Part shown: one piece after another, positions 1 to 9,914 of the stretch | How the letters are laid out: the number at the start of each line of letters is the position of its first letter | Numbering within the stretch: the stretch's first letter is position 1 | Assembly (NCBI RefSeq): GCF_000617845.2 | Contig: NZ_DF820425.1 | Span: forward strand, 1,619,690-1,683,689 | Direction of reading: 5' to 3' | Source: Bradyrhizobium sp. DOA9 | Lineage (GTDB): Bacteria > Pseudomonadota > Alphaproteobacteria > Rhizobiales > Xanthobacteraceae | DNA length: 64,000 nt | Notes under the pieces: generated by a model | The model's database searches: none | Seen by the model: the letters and a program-made list of their open reading frames with translations, nothing else | What the model was told of the DNA's origin: nothing | Translations under genes and position numbers: made by a program

Positions 1-181
1 CATGCCGATCCTGCCCTGGATCGATCCGGAAAACTTCAACCCCGGCTACATGATGCGCAACATGAACCTGTTGCCCAAGCGCGGCGACAAGCCGGAATGG
101 CAGCACAGCCAGGATTACTGGACCGAGAAGGACGAGATCCCGAAGACGGACCTGGACGACAAGGCGTTTGTGTATAGTTGA
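1..181 (+). CDS. Flavin-containing (Baeyer-Villiger type) monooxygenase, C-terminal end only
   Basis: Partial gene: the last 59 or so codons, ending in TGA at 179-181; the rest lies before the window. The visible tail includes ENFNPGYMMRNMNLLPKRGD followed by a W/Q/Y-rich stretch. It resembles the C-terminus of EthA-like flavin monooxygenases, where a 'FTPGYLQR..LPKQG' segment occupies the same place. Such enzymes use FAD and NADPH to insert oxygen into ketones or to oxidise S or N atoms. The dinucleotide-binding motifs are outside the window, so the assignment rests on the tail alone. It converges on the response regulator gene at 311-1237, with a palindromic repeat between them. Confidence 0.55.
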   Translation, partial: MPILPWIDPENFNPGYMMRNMNLLPKRGDKPEWQHSQDYWTEKDEIPKTDLDDKAFVYS

Positions 182-203
182 AGCGAGCCGCTGCTACGAA
201 CTC

Positions 204-281
204 GTCATGGCGGGCTTGTCCCGGGCATCCACGCCTTGGTCTCGAAAAGAGGGTCCGTGGATGGACAAGCCCGGCCATGAC
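204..281. repeat. Palindromic intergenic repeat (GTCATGGC..GGGCTTG type)
   Basis: Inverted repeat whose arms begin GTCATGGCGGGCTTGTCC and end GGACAAGCCCGGCCATGAC, with an inner pair around TCCAC/GTGGA. It lies between two convergent genes, where it could form a hairpin in both transcripts. Related copies are at 51092-51178 and, as a half element, 51461-51496. Confidence 0.7.
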
Positions 282-310
282 GCCGAGCAAGTTGTTGGAT
301 ATCGCCGAGA

Positions 311-1237
311 TCAAGAATTCCGTCTCGTCGCATTCGCCGCAATCGCGGCTGCGGCGGTCCGGTTCTCGACGCCGAGCTTGGCGTAGATCTGCTCCAGGTG
401 CTTGTCGACGGTGCGCGGGCTGAGACCCAGAATTTGCGCGATGTCGCGGTTGGTCTTGCCCTTGCTGAGCCAGGCCAGCACCTCGCCTTCGCGCGTGGTG
501 AGGCCGAGCTCGCTGGTGAATTCGGGCGGCAGTGCGGTGCCGGCTTCCCTGGACAGCCGCAGCAGGAACTCGTTCGGCGCGGTCTCGCCCATGTAGTAGA
601 AGCGCAGCTGCGGATTGTCGGGCAGCGAGGCGGCCTGGGATTTCGAGCCGCTCTTGGCCTTCGCCTGCTCGAGCCATTGCAGCAGCGCCGGCGGCAGCAC
701 GAAGTCGTCGGCCTGCGCGCCGTGATGATCGGATAGCAGCTTCTGCGCCTGCGGCGTTGCCCACAGCACGCTGCCCTGGCGATTGACCGCGAACAGGAAG
801 CGGCCGGAGACGTCGAGCGCGGCGCGCGCGCTCTGGGTCAGCCGGGCATTGCCGAGATGAACGCGGATGCGTGCCAGCATCTCCTCGATCACGATCGGCT
901 TCGTCACGTAGTCGACGCCGCCGGCCTCCAGTCCACGCACGATGTGCTCGGTCTCGGCAAGACCCGTCATGAAGATGACCGGCACGTTGGCGAGACCCGC
1001 ATCGCGCTTGAGCCGGCGGCAAGTCTCGAACCCGTCGATCCCCGGCATCACGGCGTCGAGCAGGATGATGTCGGGCGTGATCTGGTCGATGATGCGCATC
1101 GCCGCAGCGCCGTCGAGCGCTACCATCACCGTCATGCCGACGCCGTCGAGCGCGTCGGTGAGCAGCCGGAGCGTCTCCGGGGAATCGTCGACGACGAGCG
1201 CGATGTCGCGCTTCTTCGATTCAATGCTCATAAGCAT
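311..1237 (-). CDS. LuxR/NarL-type two-component response regulator
   Basis: 308 aa. The N-terminal receiver domain (about 12-130) has the acidic pair DD at 17-18, the predicted phosphorylated Asp61 in LLDAVMPG, and the conserved Lys in TKP. A middle segment (about 140-235) has weak PAS-like character. The C-terminus (about 240-305) is a LuxR-type helix-turn-helix, LTTREGEVLAWLSKGKTNRD and onward to SPRTVDKH. It is the likely cognate regulator of the hybrid kinase at 1221-4592: the two overlap by up to 17 bp, suggesting translational coupling. The start may be ATG at 1237 or the second ATG at 1231. The adjacent divergent urt/fmd operon is the obvious candidate target, but that is inference. 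Confidence 0.9.
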   Translation of the reverse strand: MLMSIESKKRDIALVVDDSPETLRLLTDALDGVGMTVMVALDGAAAMRIIDQITPDIILLDAVMPGIDGFETCRRLKRDAGLANVPVIFMTGLAETEHIVRGLEAGGVDYVTKPIVIEEMLARIRVHLGNARLTQSARAALDVSGRFLFAVNRQGSVLWATPQAQKLLSDHHGAQADDFVLPPALLQWLEQAKAKSGSKSQAASLPDNPQLRFYYMGETAPNEFLLRLSREAGTALPPEFTSELGLTTREGEVLAWLSKGKTNRDIAQILGLSPRTVDKHLEQIYAKLGVENRTAAAAIAANATRRNS

Positions 1238-4200
1238 GCAACGTCTTCAATGTGGCCATGTACTGGTCGAGATCGAAGCGATCGACCAGCGACCGCATCT
1301 GCGCGACGAAGTCGGCATGCTCGGGGTGCTCGCTGCCGATCTCGTCCAGCTTCAGCTGGATGCCCTTGACGTAGCCGATCTGGCCTAGCCCGATCAGCGC
1401 CTCGATATGCCGCAGCGGCGGCTTCGATCCGGTCTCCGGATGCCAGAACGGCACCGCGACGTCGTCCGAGCCGTATTGCCATTCGATCTTGAGGAGCTGG
1501 CGAATCGTCTCCAGCAGCCGCGGGATGTCGATCGGCTTCATCAGGTAGCCGTCGTGGAAGGGCTGCGCCAGCGGCGCGCCATGGGCCTCGAGCGCGCTTG
1601 CCGACACCATCAGGATGCGCGCCTGGTGATGGCCGCTGGCGCGCAAGGCCTCGGCGACGGCCCAGCCATCCATGGCGGGCATCGAGATGTCGAGCAGGAA
1701 CAGATCGGGCCGGCAATGCTGCGCCAGTGCGAGGCAGCCGGCGCCGTCGGGCGCGCTGAGCAGGATGAAGCCGAGCGGCGTCAGCACCTCGCGCAAGAGG
1801 TCGCGATGCACGGGATCGTCGTCGGTGACGAGGATGGTCTTGCGCGCGCCGTGATAGCCGGAGACCGGCGCCTCCACCGGCGCGATGCGCTGCGGATTGA
1901 TGACCTCCGAGAGCAGGATCTTGACCTTGAACGTCGAGCCGGTGCCGACCGTGCTCGTGACCTTGATGTCCCCGCCCATCACGCCGGCGAGCAGGCGGCT
2001 AATGGTGAGCCCGAGGCCGGTGCCGGTCTGCGGCTGCGAGGCGCCGAGCGCACCCCGTTCGAACGGCGCGAAGATGCGTTCGAGATCGCCGCCCTGGATG
2101 CCCGGGCCGGTGTCGATCACCTCGAACTCGGCGACGGGGCTGCGATAGTGCACCACGAACTGCACGCTGCCCGACTGGGTGAACTTGATGGCATTCGAGA
2201 GCAGGTTGATCAGCACCTGACGCAGCCGCTTTTCGTCGGCATAGACCACGCCCGGCAACGTCGGCGGCCGCCTGAACACGAAGTCGATGCCCTTGGCCGC
2301 AGCCTGGAGGCGGAACATGCCGACCAGCTGGTCGAGAAATTCGCTGAGGCGCACCTCGTCGCGCGACAGATACAGCCGCCCCGCCTCGATCTTGGAGATG
2401 TCCAGGATGCCGTCGATCAGGCCGGAGAGATGGTCGGCGCTGCGGCGGACGACGCGGACCTGGTCGCGCGGCTTGGTGCTCAGCGTCGTGTCCTGCTCGA
2501 GCAGCTGCGCATAGCCGCTGATCGCGTTCAGCGGCGAGCGCAGCTCGTGGCTCAGCCCGACCACATAGCGGCTCTTGGCGAGATTGGCGGATTCGGCGAC
2601 TTCCTTGGCACGCTGGAGCTCGGCGTCGGTGCGCTTGTGCGCATCGATCTCCTGGATCAGCAGCGCGGTCTGCCGCCGCGTCTCGGCCTCGGCGGCGCGG
2701 CGGCTCTGCTGCGCCAGCACGAACAGCCATGCCACCACGCCGATGATGATGCTGAGCGAGAAGAACACCTTCCACAGCACGTCGGACACGAGCTCGTTCT
2801 CGCCGTGCACGCTCGCCGAGGTCTGCAGATAGATCAGTCCCAGCACCAGCGCGATCAAGCCGGCTGAGACCACGAACACGCCGATATAGTGGCCGACTTG
2901 CGAGTTGATCCGGGCGTAGATCGGCTGCGGCATCAGCCTGCCCAGGGTTTCCGACACCTGCACCTGGAATCTCGCGTGCGGCTTGCAGAGATCGTGGCAG
3001 CGCGCATCCAGCGAACAGCACAGCGAGCAGATCGGGCCGGCGTAAGCGGGGCAGGAGGCCATGTCCTCCGGCTCGAACGAGTGCTCGCAGATGCAGCACT
3101 GGATCGCCTCGATGTTCTGCCAGCTCCGCTTCGGCTTCCGCGCGATGTAGTATTTGCCGTCGGTGGCCCAGGCGATCAGGGGCGCGGCGATGAAGGCGAC
3201 GGCAAGCGCGATGAAGGCCGACAACGCCTTCGCGGTCGGGCCGAACAGGCCGTAGAAGGCGCTGATGGAGACGATGGTCGCGATCGTCATCGCGCCCACG
3301 CCGACCGGGTTGACGTCGTAGAGATGGGCGCGCTTGAACTCGATCTGCTGCGGCCGCAATCCGAGCGGCTTGTTGATGACGAGGTCGGCGACCAGCGCGC
3401 CGACCCAGGCGATCGCGACGTTGGAATAGAGCGCCAGCGTCTGCTCCAGGGCCTTGTAGACGCCGATCTCCATCAGCAGCAGGGCGACGATGACGTTGAA
3501 CACCAACCACACCACGCGCCCGGGATGGCTGTGGGTCAAGCGCGAGAAGAAGTTCGACCAGGCGATCGAGCCGGCATAGGCGTTGGTGACGTTGATCTTG
3601 ACTTGCGACAGGATCACGAACGTTCCCGTCAACGCCAGCGCCAGCTCGGGCTGCGACAGCACATAGCGGAAGGCTTCGAGATACATGTGCGACGGCTCGG
3701 CGGCTTCCTCGGGCGACACGCCGTGGCTGAGTGCGAAGAAGGCGAGAAACGAGCCGGCCAGGAGCTTCAGCGCGCCCAGCACGATCCAGCCCGGTCCCGC
3801 GCTCATCAGCGCCATCCACCAGGACACCCTCGAAGCGCGCCGGTCGCGCGGCAGAAACCGCAGGAAGTCGACCTGCTCACCGATCTGCGCCACGAGAGAG
3901 AACACGACCGAGGCGGCAACGCCGAACAGCAGCAGGTCGAAATGTCCGTTGAGGTCGCCGTGGTCGCCCGAGAACTTGCGCCACTCCGTAAACGAGTTCG
4001 GATTGTGCCAGGCGATAGCCGCGAACGGAATGATGTGAAGGATCACCCACAGCGGCTGCGTCCACAATTGGAAGCGGCTGATCAACGTGATGCCGTAGGC
4101 CACCAGCGGGATGATGACGACGGCGCTGATGAGGTAGCCGACCGGCCGCGGAATCCCGAAGCACATCTCCAGCGCGGAGGCGAGGATCACGGCCTCGATC

Positions 4201-4592
4201 GCGAAGAAAATGAAGGTGAAGGACGCGTAGATCAGCGAGGTGACGGTCGAGCCGATGTAGCCGAAGCCGGCCCCTCGCGTCAGCAGGTCGATGTCGATGC
4301 CGCATTTGGCGGCATAATACGCGATCGGTACCCCGCAGCCGAAGATGACGATGGAAACCACGACGATGGCCGCAGTCGCGTTGGTGACGCCATAGTTCAG
4401 CGTGATGGTCCCGCCGATCGCCTCCATCGCCAGGAACGAGATCGCGCCGAGTGCCGTGTTGGCGACGCGGGCGGCGGACCAGCGCCGCGCGCTCTTGGCG
4501 GTGAAGCGCAGGGCGTAATCTTCCAGCGTCTGGTTGGCGACCCATTGATTGTACTGGCGCCTGACGCGGTCTATTCGCTGCCGCCCTGCCAC
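1221..4592 (-). CDS. Hybrid histidine kinase with NCS1-permease sensor domain
   Basis: 1123 aa. Residues 1-485 are a full NCS1-like (cytosine/purine/allantoin permease family) membrane domain of about 12 helices. Residues 499-536 carry nine cysteines in a compact cluster (CCIC, CSLCC, CHDLC), probably cytosolic and metal-binding. Two more helices lie at about 568-590 and 607-627, then a coiled coil. HisKA follows with His682 in SHELRSPLN, then an HATPase domain (N-box 797-803, DTGPGI, GTGLGL), a receiver with Asp968 and a 75-residue tail. It is therefore a transporter-coupled sensor kinase, similar in principle to CbrA, which uses an SSS-type transporter. It is divergent from urtA, so the ligand may be urea, an amide or a purine breakdown product. 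Ligand and transport activity are unknown. Confidence 0.9.
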   Translation of the reverse strand: MAGRQRIDRVRRQYNQWVANQTLEDYALRFTAKSARRWSAARVANTALGAISFLAMEAIGGTITLNYGVTNATAAIVVVSIVIFGCGVPIAYYAAKCGIDIDLLTRGAGFGYIGSTVTSLIYASFTFIFFAIEAVILASALEMCFGIPRPVGYLISAVVIIPLVAYGITLISRFQLWTQPLWVILHIIPFAAIAWHNPNSFTEWRKFSGDHGDLNGHFDLLLFGVAASVVFSLVAQIGEQVDFLRFLPRDRRASRVSWWMALMSAGPGWIVLGALKLLAGSFLAFFALSHGVSPEEAAEPSHMYLEAFRYVLSQPELALALTGTFVILSQVKINVTNAYAGSIAWSNFFSRLTHSHPGRVVWLVFNVIVALLLMEIGVYKALEQTLALYSNVAIAWVGALVADLVINKPLGLRPQQIEFKRAHLYDVNPVGVGAMTIATIVSISAFYGLFGPTAKALSAFIALAVAFIAAPLIAWATDGKYYIARKPKRSWQNIEAIQCCICEHSFEPEDMASCPAYAGPICSLCCSLDARCHDLCKPHARFQVQVSETLGRLMPQPIYARINSQVGHYIGVFVVSAGLIALVLGLIYLQTSASVHGENELVSDVLWKVFFSLSIIIGVVAWLFVLAQQSRRAAEAETRRQTALLIQEIDAHKRTDAELQRAKEVAESANLAKSRYVVGLSHELRSPLNAISGYAQLLEQDTTLSTKPRDQVRVVRRSADHLSGLIDGILDISKIEAGRLYLSRDEVRLSEFLDQLVGMFRLQAAAKGIDFVFRRPPTLPGVVYADEKRLRQVLINLLSNAIKFTQSGSVQFVVHYRSPVAEFEVIDTGPGIQGGDLERIFAPFERGALGASQPQTGTGLGLTISRLLAGVMGGDIKVTSTVGTGSTFKVKILLSEVINPQRIAPVEAPVSGYHGARKTILVTDDDPVHRDLLREVLTPLGFILLSAPDGAGCLALAQHCRPDLFLLDISMPAMDGWAVAEALRASGHHQARILMVSASALEAHGAPLAQPFHDGYLMKPIDIPRLLETIRQLLKIEWQYGSDDVAVPFWHPETGSKPPLRHIEALIGLGQIGYVKGIQLKLDEIGSEHPEHADFVAQMRSLVDRFDLDQYMATLKTLHAYEH

Positions 4593-4761
4593 TTAACCCC
4601 ACTCCCGATACGGACCCGGACCCCTCGCAAATTCCGTACCAGAAGCCTACGTCGGCATTTTGCGGTGCAATATACGCGATCTTGCGTATGCGTGCGCTGC
4701 ATAAATTCGAGCCATCCTCACGGGCACCAATCGCGTGGTCTCGAACAAAAGTGGGGTGCTC
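4593..4761. promoter_or_regulatory. Divergent control region between the sensor kinase and urtA
   Basis: 169 bp separating the two divergent operons; both promoters must lie here or in the gene ends. It is more AT-rich in the middle (about 4645-4715, with TTTTGCGGTGCAATATACGC and GCTGCATAAATTCG). A GGC(A)..GC pair near 4653-4668 looks like a sigma-54 element but its spacing is one base too long, so no specific promoter is claimed. Confidence 0.4.
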
Positions 4762-6021
4762 ATGTCAGACGAAGCAAACAAAGGCCTGTTGTCGCCGCTA
4801 CGGCGCAAATTGTTGATGGGGATGGCGGCCGTCCCTGCCATCACGATGCTGCCGCGGGCGTCCTTTGCGCAGGCCCCGGCGACCTCGGCGGTCAATACCA
4901 CGGGTCTGGCCGTCACCGACACCGAGGTCACGGTCGGCATCCTGCATTCGGCGACCGGCACCATGGCGATCTCCGAAACCGGCTCGATCCAGGCCGAAAA
5001 GCTCGCGATCGAGCAGATCAACGCGGCCGGCGGCGTGCTCGGCCGCAAGATCAAGTTCATCCAGGAGGACGGCGCATCGGACTGGCCGACCTTCGCCGAG
5101 AAGGCGAAGAAGCTGCTCGTGAACGACAAGGTTGCAGCGATCATGGGCTGCTGGACCTCGGCCTCGCGCAAGGCGGTGCTGCCGGTGGTCGAGCAGTATA
5201 ACGGCATGCTCTACTACCCGACCTTCTACGAAGGCCTCGAGCAGTCCAAGAACGTGATCTACACCGGCCAGGAAGCGACCCAGCAGATTCTGGCGGGCCT
5301 CAACTGGATCGCCAAGGAGAAGGGCGCAAAGTCGTTCTTCTTCATCGGCTCGGACTACATCTGGCCGCGCACCTCGAACAAGATCGCGCGCAAGCATGTC
5401 GAGAACGTGCTGAAGGGCAAGGTCGTCGGCGAGGAGTACTACGCGCTCGGCTCGACGCAGTTCAACTCGGTGATCAACAAGATCAAGCTGACCAAGCCGG
5501 ACGTGATCTTCACCGACGTCGTCGGCGGTTCCAACGTCGCCTTCTACAAGCAGCTCAAGGCGGCCGGCGTCGACCTCGCCAAGCAGCCGCTGCTCACGAT
5601 CTCGGTGACCGAGGACGAGATCGACGGCATCGGCGGTGAGAACATTGCGGGCGCCTATGCCTGCATGAAGTACTTCCAGTCGCTCGACAATGCGAACAAC
5701 AAGGCCTTCGTCTCCGCGTTCAAGAAGATGTGGGGCGAGAAAACCGTGATCGGAGACGTCACCCAGGCTGCCTATCTCGGCCCCTGGCTGTGGAAGCTGA
5801 CGGTCGAGAAGGCCGGCTCCTTCGACGTCGACAAGATCGCGGCGGCTTCGCCCGGCGTCGAGTTCAAGGGTGCGCCGGAAGGCTATGTGCGCATCCACGA
5901 GAACCATCACCTTTGGTCGAAGACCCGCGTCGGCCGCGCCAAGCTCGATGGCCAGTTCGAGTTGATCTACGAGACCGCCGATCTCGTCGAGCCGGATCCG
6001 TTCCCGAAGGGCTACCAGTAA
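4762..6021 (+). CDS. urtA: Urea/short-chain amide ABC transporter, periplasmic binding protein
   Basis: 419 aa from the ATG at 4762; an upstream in-frame start (4735) is less likely because the family begins MSDE.. and then RRKLLMGMA, a Tat-like signal ending near SFAQ. The mature part is a type I periplasmic binding protein: GILHSATGTMAISE, EDGASDWPTFAEKAKKLL and GCWTSASRKAVLPV are hallmarks of the UrtA/FmdD/AmiC group. The segment YYPTFYEGLEQSKN differs from the classical UrtA YPVQYEGQECS. With formamidase downstream, the ligand may be formamide or another short amide instead of urea. First gene of urtABCDE-fmdA. Confidence 0.88.
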   Translation: MSDEANKGLLSPLRRKLLMGMAAVPAITMLPRASFAQAPATSAVNTTGLAVTDTEVTVGILHSATGTMAISETGSIQAEKLAIEQINAAGGVLGRKIKFIQEDGASDWPTFAEKAKKLLVNDKVAAIMGCWTSASRKAVLPVVEQYNGMLYYPTFYEGLEQSKNVIYTGQEATQQILAGLNWIAKEKGAKSFFFIGSDYIWPRTSNKIARKHVENVLKGKVVGEEYYALGSTQFNSVINKIKLTKPDVIFTDVVGGSNVAFYKQLKAAGVDLAKQPLLTISVTEDEIDGIGGENIAGAYACMKYFQSLDNANNKAFVSAFKKMWGEKTVIGDVTQAAYLGPWLWKLTVEKAGSFDVDKIAAASPGVEFKGAPEGYVRIHENHHLWSKTRVGRAKLDGQFELIYETADLVEPDPFPKGYQ

Positions 6022-6149
6022 GAAGCGGCGCCCGTCGCACTTTCCCTCAAGGCCAAACCGCTCCCTGGCGTGGATCGCAAGTCCATGCCTCAAGACCCCG
6101 CGTCGCGAACCTGCTCGCGACGCGGGACCCTTTCCGACGGAGGACATGG

Positions 6150-7076
6150 ATGTTCGGCGACTATTCGATTGGCGACCTCGGCTCGATCTTCGTCATGCAG
6201 GGGTTTGCCGGACTGATCCTGTTCTCCGTCTACGTCCTGATGGCGCTCGGCCTTGCGATCATCTTCGGCCAGATGGGCGTCATCAACATGGCCCATGGCG
6301 AGTTCATGATCCTCGGGGCCTACGTCACCTGGATGACCTCCAATCTCTTCCAGGCCTATTTGCCGAGCCTGTTCAGCGGCTACTTCTTCCTTGCCATGAT
6401 ATTGGCCTTCCTCGCGTCCGGCGCGCTGGGCATGCTGGTGGAATGGGTGCTGATACGGCACCTCTACAAGCGCCCGCTCGATACGCTGCTCGCGACCTGG
6501 GGCCTCAGCCTGATGCTGCAGCAGGCCTATCGCTCGGTGTTCGGCGCGCGCGAGGTCGGCGTCGAGCTGCCGCAATGGATGCTCGGTTCGCTCCACGTCA
6601 CTGATAGCATCGAGGTGCCGATCAACGGCGTCTTCGTGATGTGCCTCACCGTGCTGATCACCATCTCCGTCGCTTATGTTCTCTATATGTCGCGCTGGGG
6701 CCGCCAGGTACGTGCGGTCGTGCAGAACCGCATCATGGCCGGTGCGGTCGGCATCAACACCGAGAAAGTCGATCGCTACACTTACGGCCTCGGCTGCGGC
6801 ATCGCCGGTGTCGCCGGCAGCGCCTTCACCATGATCGGCTCGACCGGGCCGACGTCGGGCCAGCTCTACATCGTCGACACATTTTTGGTCGTCGTGTTCG
6901 GCGGCGCCGCCAGCCTGCTCGGCACCATCGCTTCCGCGTTCTCGATCTCGCAGACGCAATCGACGCTCGAGTTCTTCATGTCGGGCTCGATGGCCAAGGT
7001 GCTCACGCTGCTCGCGGTCGTCGGCATCCTGATGCTGCGCCCGCAGGGTCTGTTCGCCCTCAAGGTCCGCAAATAA
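6150..7076 (+). CDS. urtB: Urea/amide ABC transporter permease UrtB
   Basis: 308 aa, LivH-type branched-chain permease with about eight membrane helices. The start at 6150 (MFGDYSIGDL) is fixed by GGAGG at 6139-6143, six bases upstream; an out-of-frame ATG lies at 6146. The family signature GQMGVINMAHGEFMILGAYV and the C-terminal LRPQGLFALKVRK are present. It pairs with UrtC to form the inner-membrane channel. It lies 128 bp after urtA; this larger gap, absent between urtB and urtC, would allow the binding protein to be produced in excess. Confidence 0.93.
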   Translation: MFGDYSIGDLGSIFVMQGFAGLILFSVYVLMALGLAIIFGQMGVINMAHGEFMILGAYVTWMTSNLFQAYLPSLFSGYFFLAMILAFLASGALGMLVEWVLIRHLYKRPLDTLLATWGLSLMLQQAYRSVFGAREVGVELPQWMLGSLHVTDSIEVPINGVFVMCLTVLITISVAYVLYMSRWGRQVRAVVQNRIMAGAVGINTEKVDRYTYGLGCGIAGVAGSAFTMIGSTGPTSGQLYIVDTFLVVVFGGAASLLGTIASAFSISQTQSTLEFFMSGSMAKVLTLLAVVGILMLRPQGLFALKVRK

Positions 7077-7094
7077 TCTGGAAGCAGGCAAGTC

Positions 7095-8237
7095 ATGGTC
7101 ATCAACTCACGCTTCTTCAATCGATCCGAGCTCATGGGCTTCATTGCGCTCGCCGCCGTGCTGTTCGTGATCCTGCCGCTGACGCTGGACGTGTTCCGCC
7201 TCAACCTGGTTGCGAAATACCTGACCTACGCCTTTGTCGCGCTCGGCCTCGTGCTGTGCTGGGGTTATGGCGGCATCCTGAGCCTGGGGCAGGGCGTGTT
7301 CTTCGGCCTCGGCGGCTATTGCATGGCGATGTTCCTCAAGCTCGAGGCCTCCAGCGTCGAGAACACCAAGATCCAGTCGACGCCCGGCATCCCCGATTTC
7401 ATGGACTGGAATCAGATCACGGCGCTACCGCTGTTCTGGCAGCCGTTTCACAGCCTCACCTTCACCATCCTCGCCATCATCCTGGTCCCCGGCCTGTTCG
7501 CCCTGATCATCGGCACCGCGATGTTCAAGCGCCGCGTCGGCGGCACATACTTCGCCATCATCACCCAGGCCGTCGCCGCCATCCTCACCATCCTGATCGT
7601 GGGACAGCAGGGCTATACCGGCGGCATCAACGGCATGACCGATCTGCGCACGCTCAAGGGTTGGGACATCCGGCCCGACCACGCCAAGATCATCCTGTAC
7701 TTCGTCGAGGTGGTGCTGCTGTTTGCCTGCATCGGCATCGCGCAGTTCATCCGCCTGACCAAGCTCGGTCGCATCCTGGTGGCGATGCGCGAGCAGGAGG
7801 ACCGCGTCCGCTTCTCCGGCTACAGCGTCGCCAATTTCAAGATCTTCGCCTTCTGCATGGCCGCGGTTTTCGCCGCAATCGGCGGCGCCATGTTCGCGCT
7901 CAATGTCGGTTTCATGTCGCCGTCCTTCGTCGGCATCGTGCCGTCGATCGAGATGGTGATCTACACCGCGGTCGGCGGGCGCATGTCGATCTTCGGCGCG
8001 ATCTGGGGCGCCATCCTGGTCAATTTCGCCAAGACCAGCCTGTCGGAATCCTTCCCGCAACTCTGGCTGTTCGGCCTCGGCGCGCTGTTCATCGCGGTCG
8101 TGCTTGCCTTCCCGAACGGTCTGTCCGGGCTCTGGGCTGATTACGTGCAGCCGCGCATCGACCGGCTGTTCGCCTCGCGCAAGGCGAAGGCGGGCTGGAC
8201 CGACAATTCCGTCGCCGACGGCGCGCCGGCAGAGTGA
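7095..8237 (+). CDS. urtC: Urea/amide ABC transporter permease UrtC
   Basis: 380 aa, LivM-type permease with about ten membrane helices. Family features are the LCWGYGGILSLGQGVFFGLGGY segment, the insert PDFMDWNQITALP between early helices, and RRVGGTYFAIITQA. It starts 18 bp after urtB and is followed 11 bp later by urtD, so it is clearly operonic. The C-terminal tail (KAKAGWTDNSVADGAPAE) is hydrophilic and cytoplasmic. Confidence 0.93.
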   Translation: MVINSRFFNRSELMGFIALAAVLFVILPLTLDVFRLNLVAKYLTYAFVALGLVLCWGYGGILSLGQGVFFGLGGYCMAMFLKLEASSVENTKIQSTPGIPDFMDWNQITALPLFWQPFHSLTFTILAIILVPGLFALIIGTAMFKRRVGGTYFAIITQAVAAILTILIVGQQGYTGGINGMTDLRTLKGWDIRPDHAKIILYFVEVVLLFACIGIAQFIRLTKLGRILVAMREQEDRVRFSGYSVANFKIFAFCMAAVFAAIGGAMFALNVGFMSPSFVGIVPSIEMVIYTAVGGRMSIFGAIWGAILVNFAKTSLSESFPQLWLFGLGALFIAVVLAFPNGLSGLWADYVQPRIDRLFASRKAKAGWTDNSVADGAPAE

Positions 8238-8248
8238 GGGGGTAGATC

Positions 8249-9004
<756 letters not shown>

Positions 9005-9046
9005 CGGATGGCGATTAAGTGGCAAGCACGCGCGGCGATCTCCGTC

Positions 9047-9169
9047 CACCTCTCCCATAGGGAGAGGTCGAATTGCGTAGCAATTCGGGTGAGGGGTTTC
9101 TCTCCCTCGTCGGACCTGCGCCCCCTCACCCGGCGCTACGCGCCGACCTCTCCCCGGTGGGGAGAGGTG
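9047..9169. repeat. Paired palindromic repeat inside the urt operon
   Basis: Two palindromic modules in opposite orientation: CACCTCTCCC/GGGAGAGGT followed by an inner hairpin and GGTGAGGGG, then the mirror CCCCTCACCC..CGACCTCTCC/GGAGAGGTG. The same composite is at 37012-37141 and 49644-49759. It sits between urtD and urtE, so it would be transcribed and could fold into strong stem-loops. Confidence 0.8.
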
Positions 9170-9197
9170 ACGAAGCACCGAGCCTAGGAGCACGCTG

Positions 9198-9887
9198 ATG
9201 CTGGCTATTTCCGATCTCCACGTCGCCTACGGCCAGAGCGAGGTGCTGCACGGGCTCAACGTCAAGGTCGCGGCGAACGAGATCGTCGCGATCATGGGCC
9301 GCAACGGCATGGGCAAGACCACGCTGATGAAGTCGCTGATGGGCATCCTGCCGGCCAAAAGCGGCTCGGTGAGCATGGACGGCGCCGAGCTCGGCAACCT
9401 CAAGAGCTTCGAGCGCGTCGCCAAGGGCCTCGCCTATGTGCCGCAGGGCCGCATGATCTTCTCCACCATGACGGTGAAGGAGAACATCGAGACCGGGCTC
9501 GTCGTGTCGGGCGGGTCCGAGGTGCCTGACGACATCTACGAGCTGTTTCCGGTGCTCTTGGAGATGAAAGGCCGCCGCGGCGGCAATCTCTCCGGCGGCC
9601 AGCAGCAGCAACTCGCGATCGCGCGCGCGCTCGCCACCAAGCCGAAGGTGCTGCTGCTGGACGAGCCGACCGAAGGCATCCAGCCCTCCATCATCAAGGA
9701 GATGGCGCGCACGCTCAAGCGCATCCGCGACGAGAAGGGGCTCTCGATCGTCGTCTCCGAGCAGGTGCTGAGCTTCGCGCTCGACATCGCGGACCGCGTG
9801 CTGGTGATCGAGAACGGCGAGATCGTGCGCGACGATCCGCGCGATGCCGTCGATGCCGCCCAGGTCTCGAAATATCTGTCCGTTTAA
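9198..9887 (+). CDS. urtE: Urea/amide ABC transporter ATP-binding protein UrtE
   Basis: 229 aa ABC ATPase of the LivF class: Walker A GRNGMGKTT, signature NLSGGQQQQLAIARAL, Walker B VLLLDEPTEGIQPS. It partners UrtD. In most operons urtE follows urtD closely; here the two are split by a palindromic repeat but keep strand and order. fmdA begins 27 bp downstream. Confidence 0.93.
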   Translation: MLAISDLHVAYGQSEVLHGLNVKVAANEIVAIMGRNGMGKTTLMKSLMGILPAKSGSVSMDGAELGNLKSFERVAKGLAYVPQGRMIFSTMTVKENIETGLVVSGGSEVPDDIYELFPVLLEMKGRRGGNLSGGQQQQLAIARALATKPKVLLLDEPTEGIQPSIIKEMARTLKRIRDEKGLSIVVSEQVLSFALDIADRVLVIENGEIVRDDPRDAVDAAQVSKYLSV

Positions 9888-9914
9888 CCAACTGTGTAAA
9901 AGGGGAGCATCTCG

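Noticed and set aside
4645..4672. Sigma-54 promoter ahead of urtA (GGCA..GC pair)
   Set aside because: The distance between the GG and GC elements is one base too long and the flanks do not match the consensus.
2889..5201. A 770-codon plus-strand open frame opposite the hybrid kinase
   Set aside because: It is antisense to a gene with clear domains, is Arg/Asp/His-rich in the way typical of reverse frames in GC-rich DNA, and runs into urtA in another frame.
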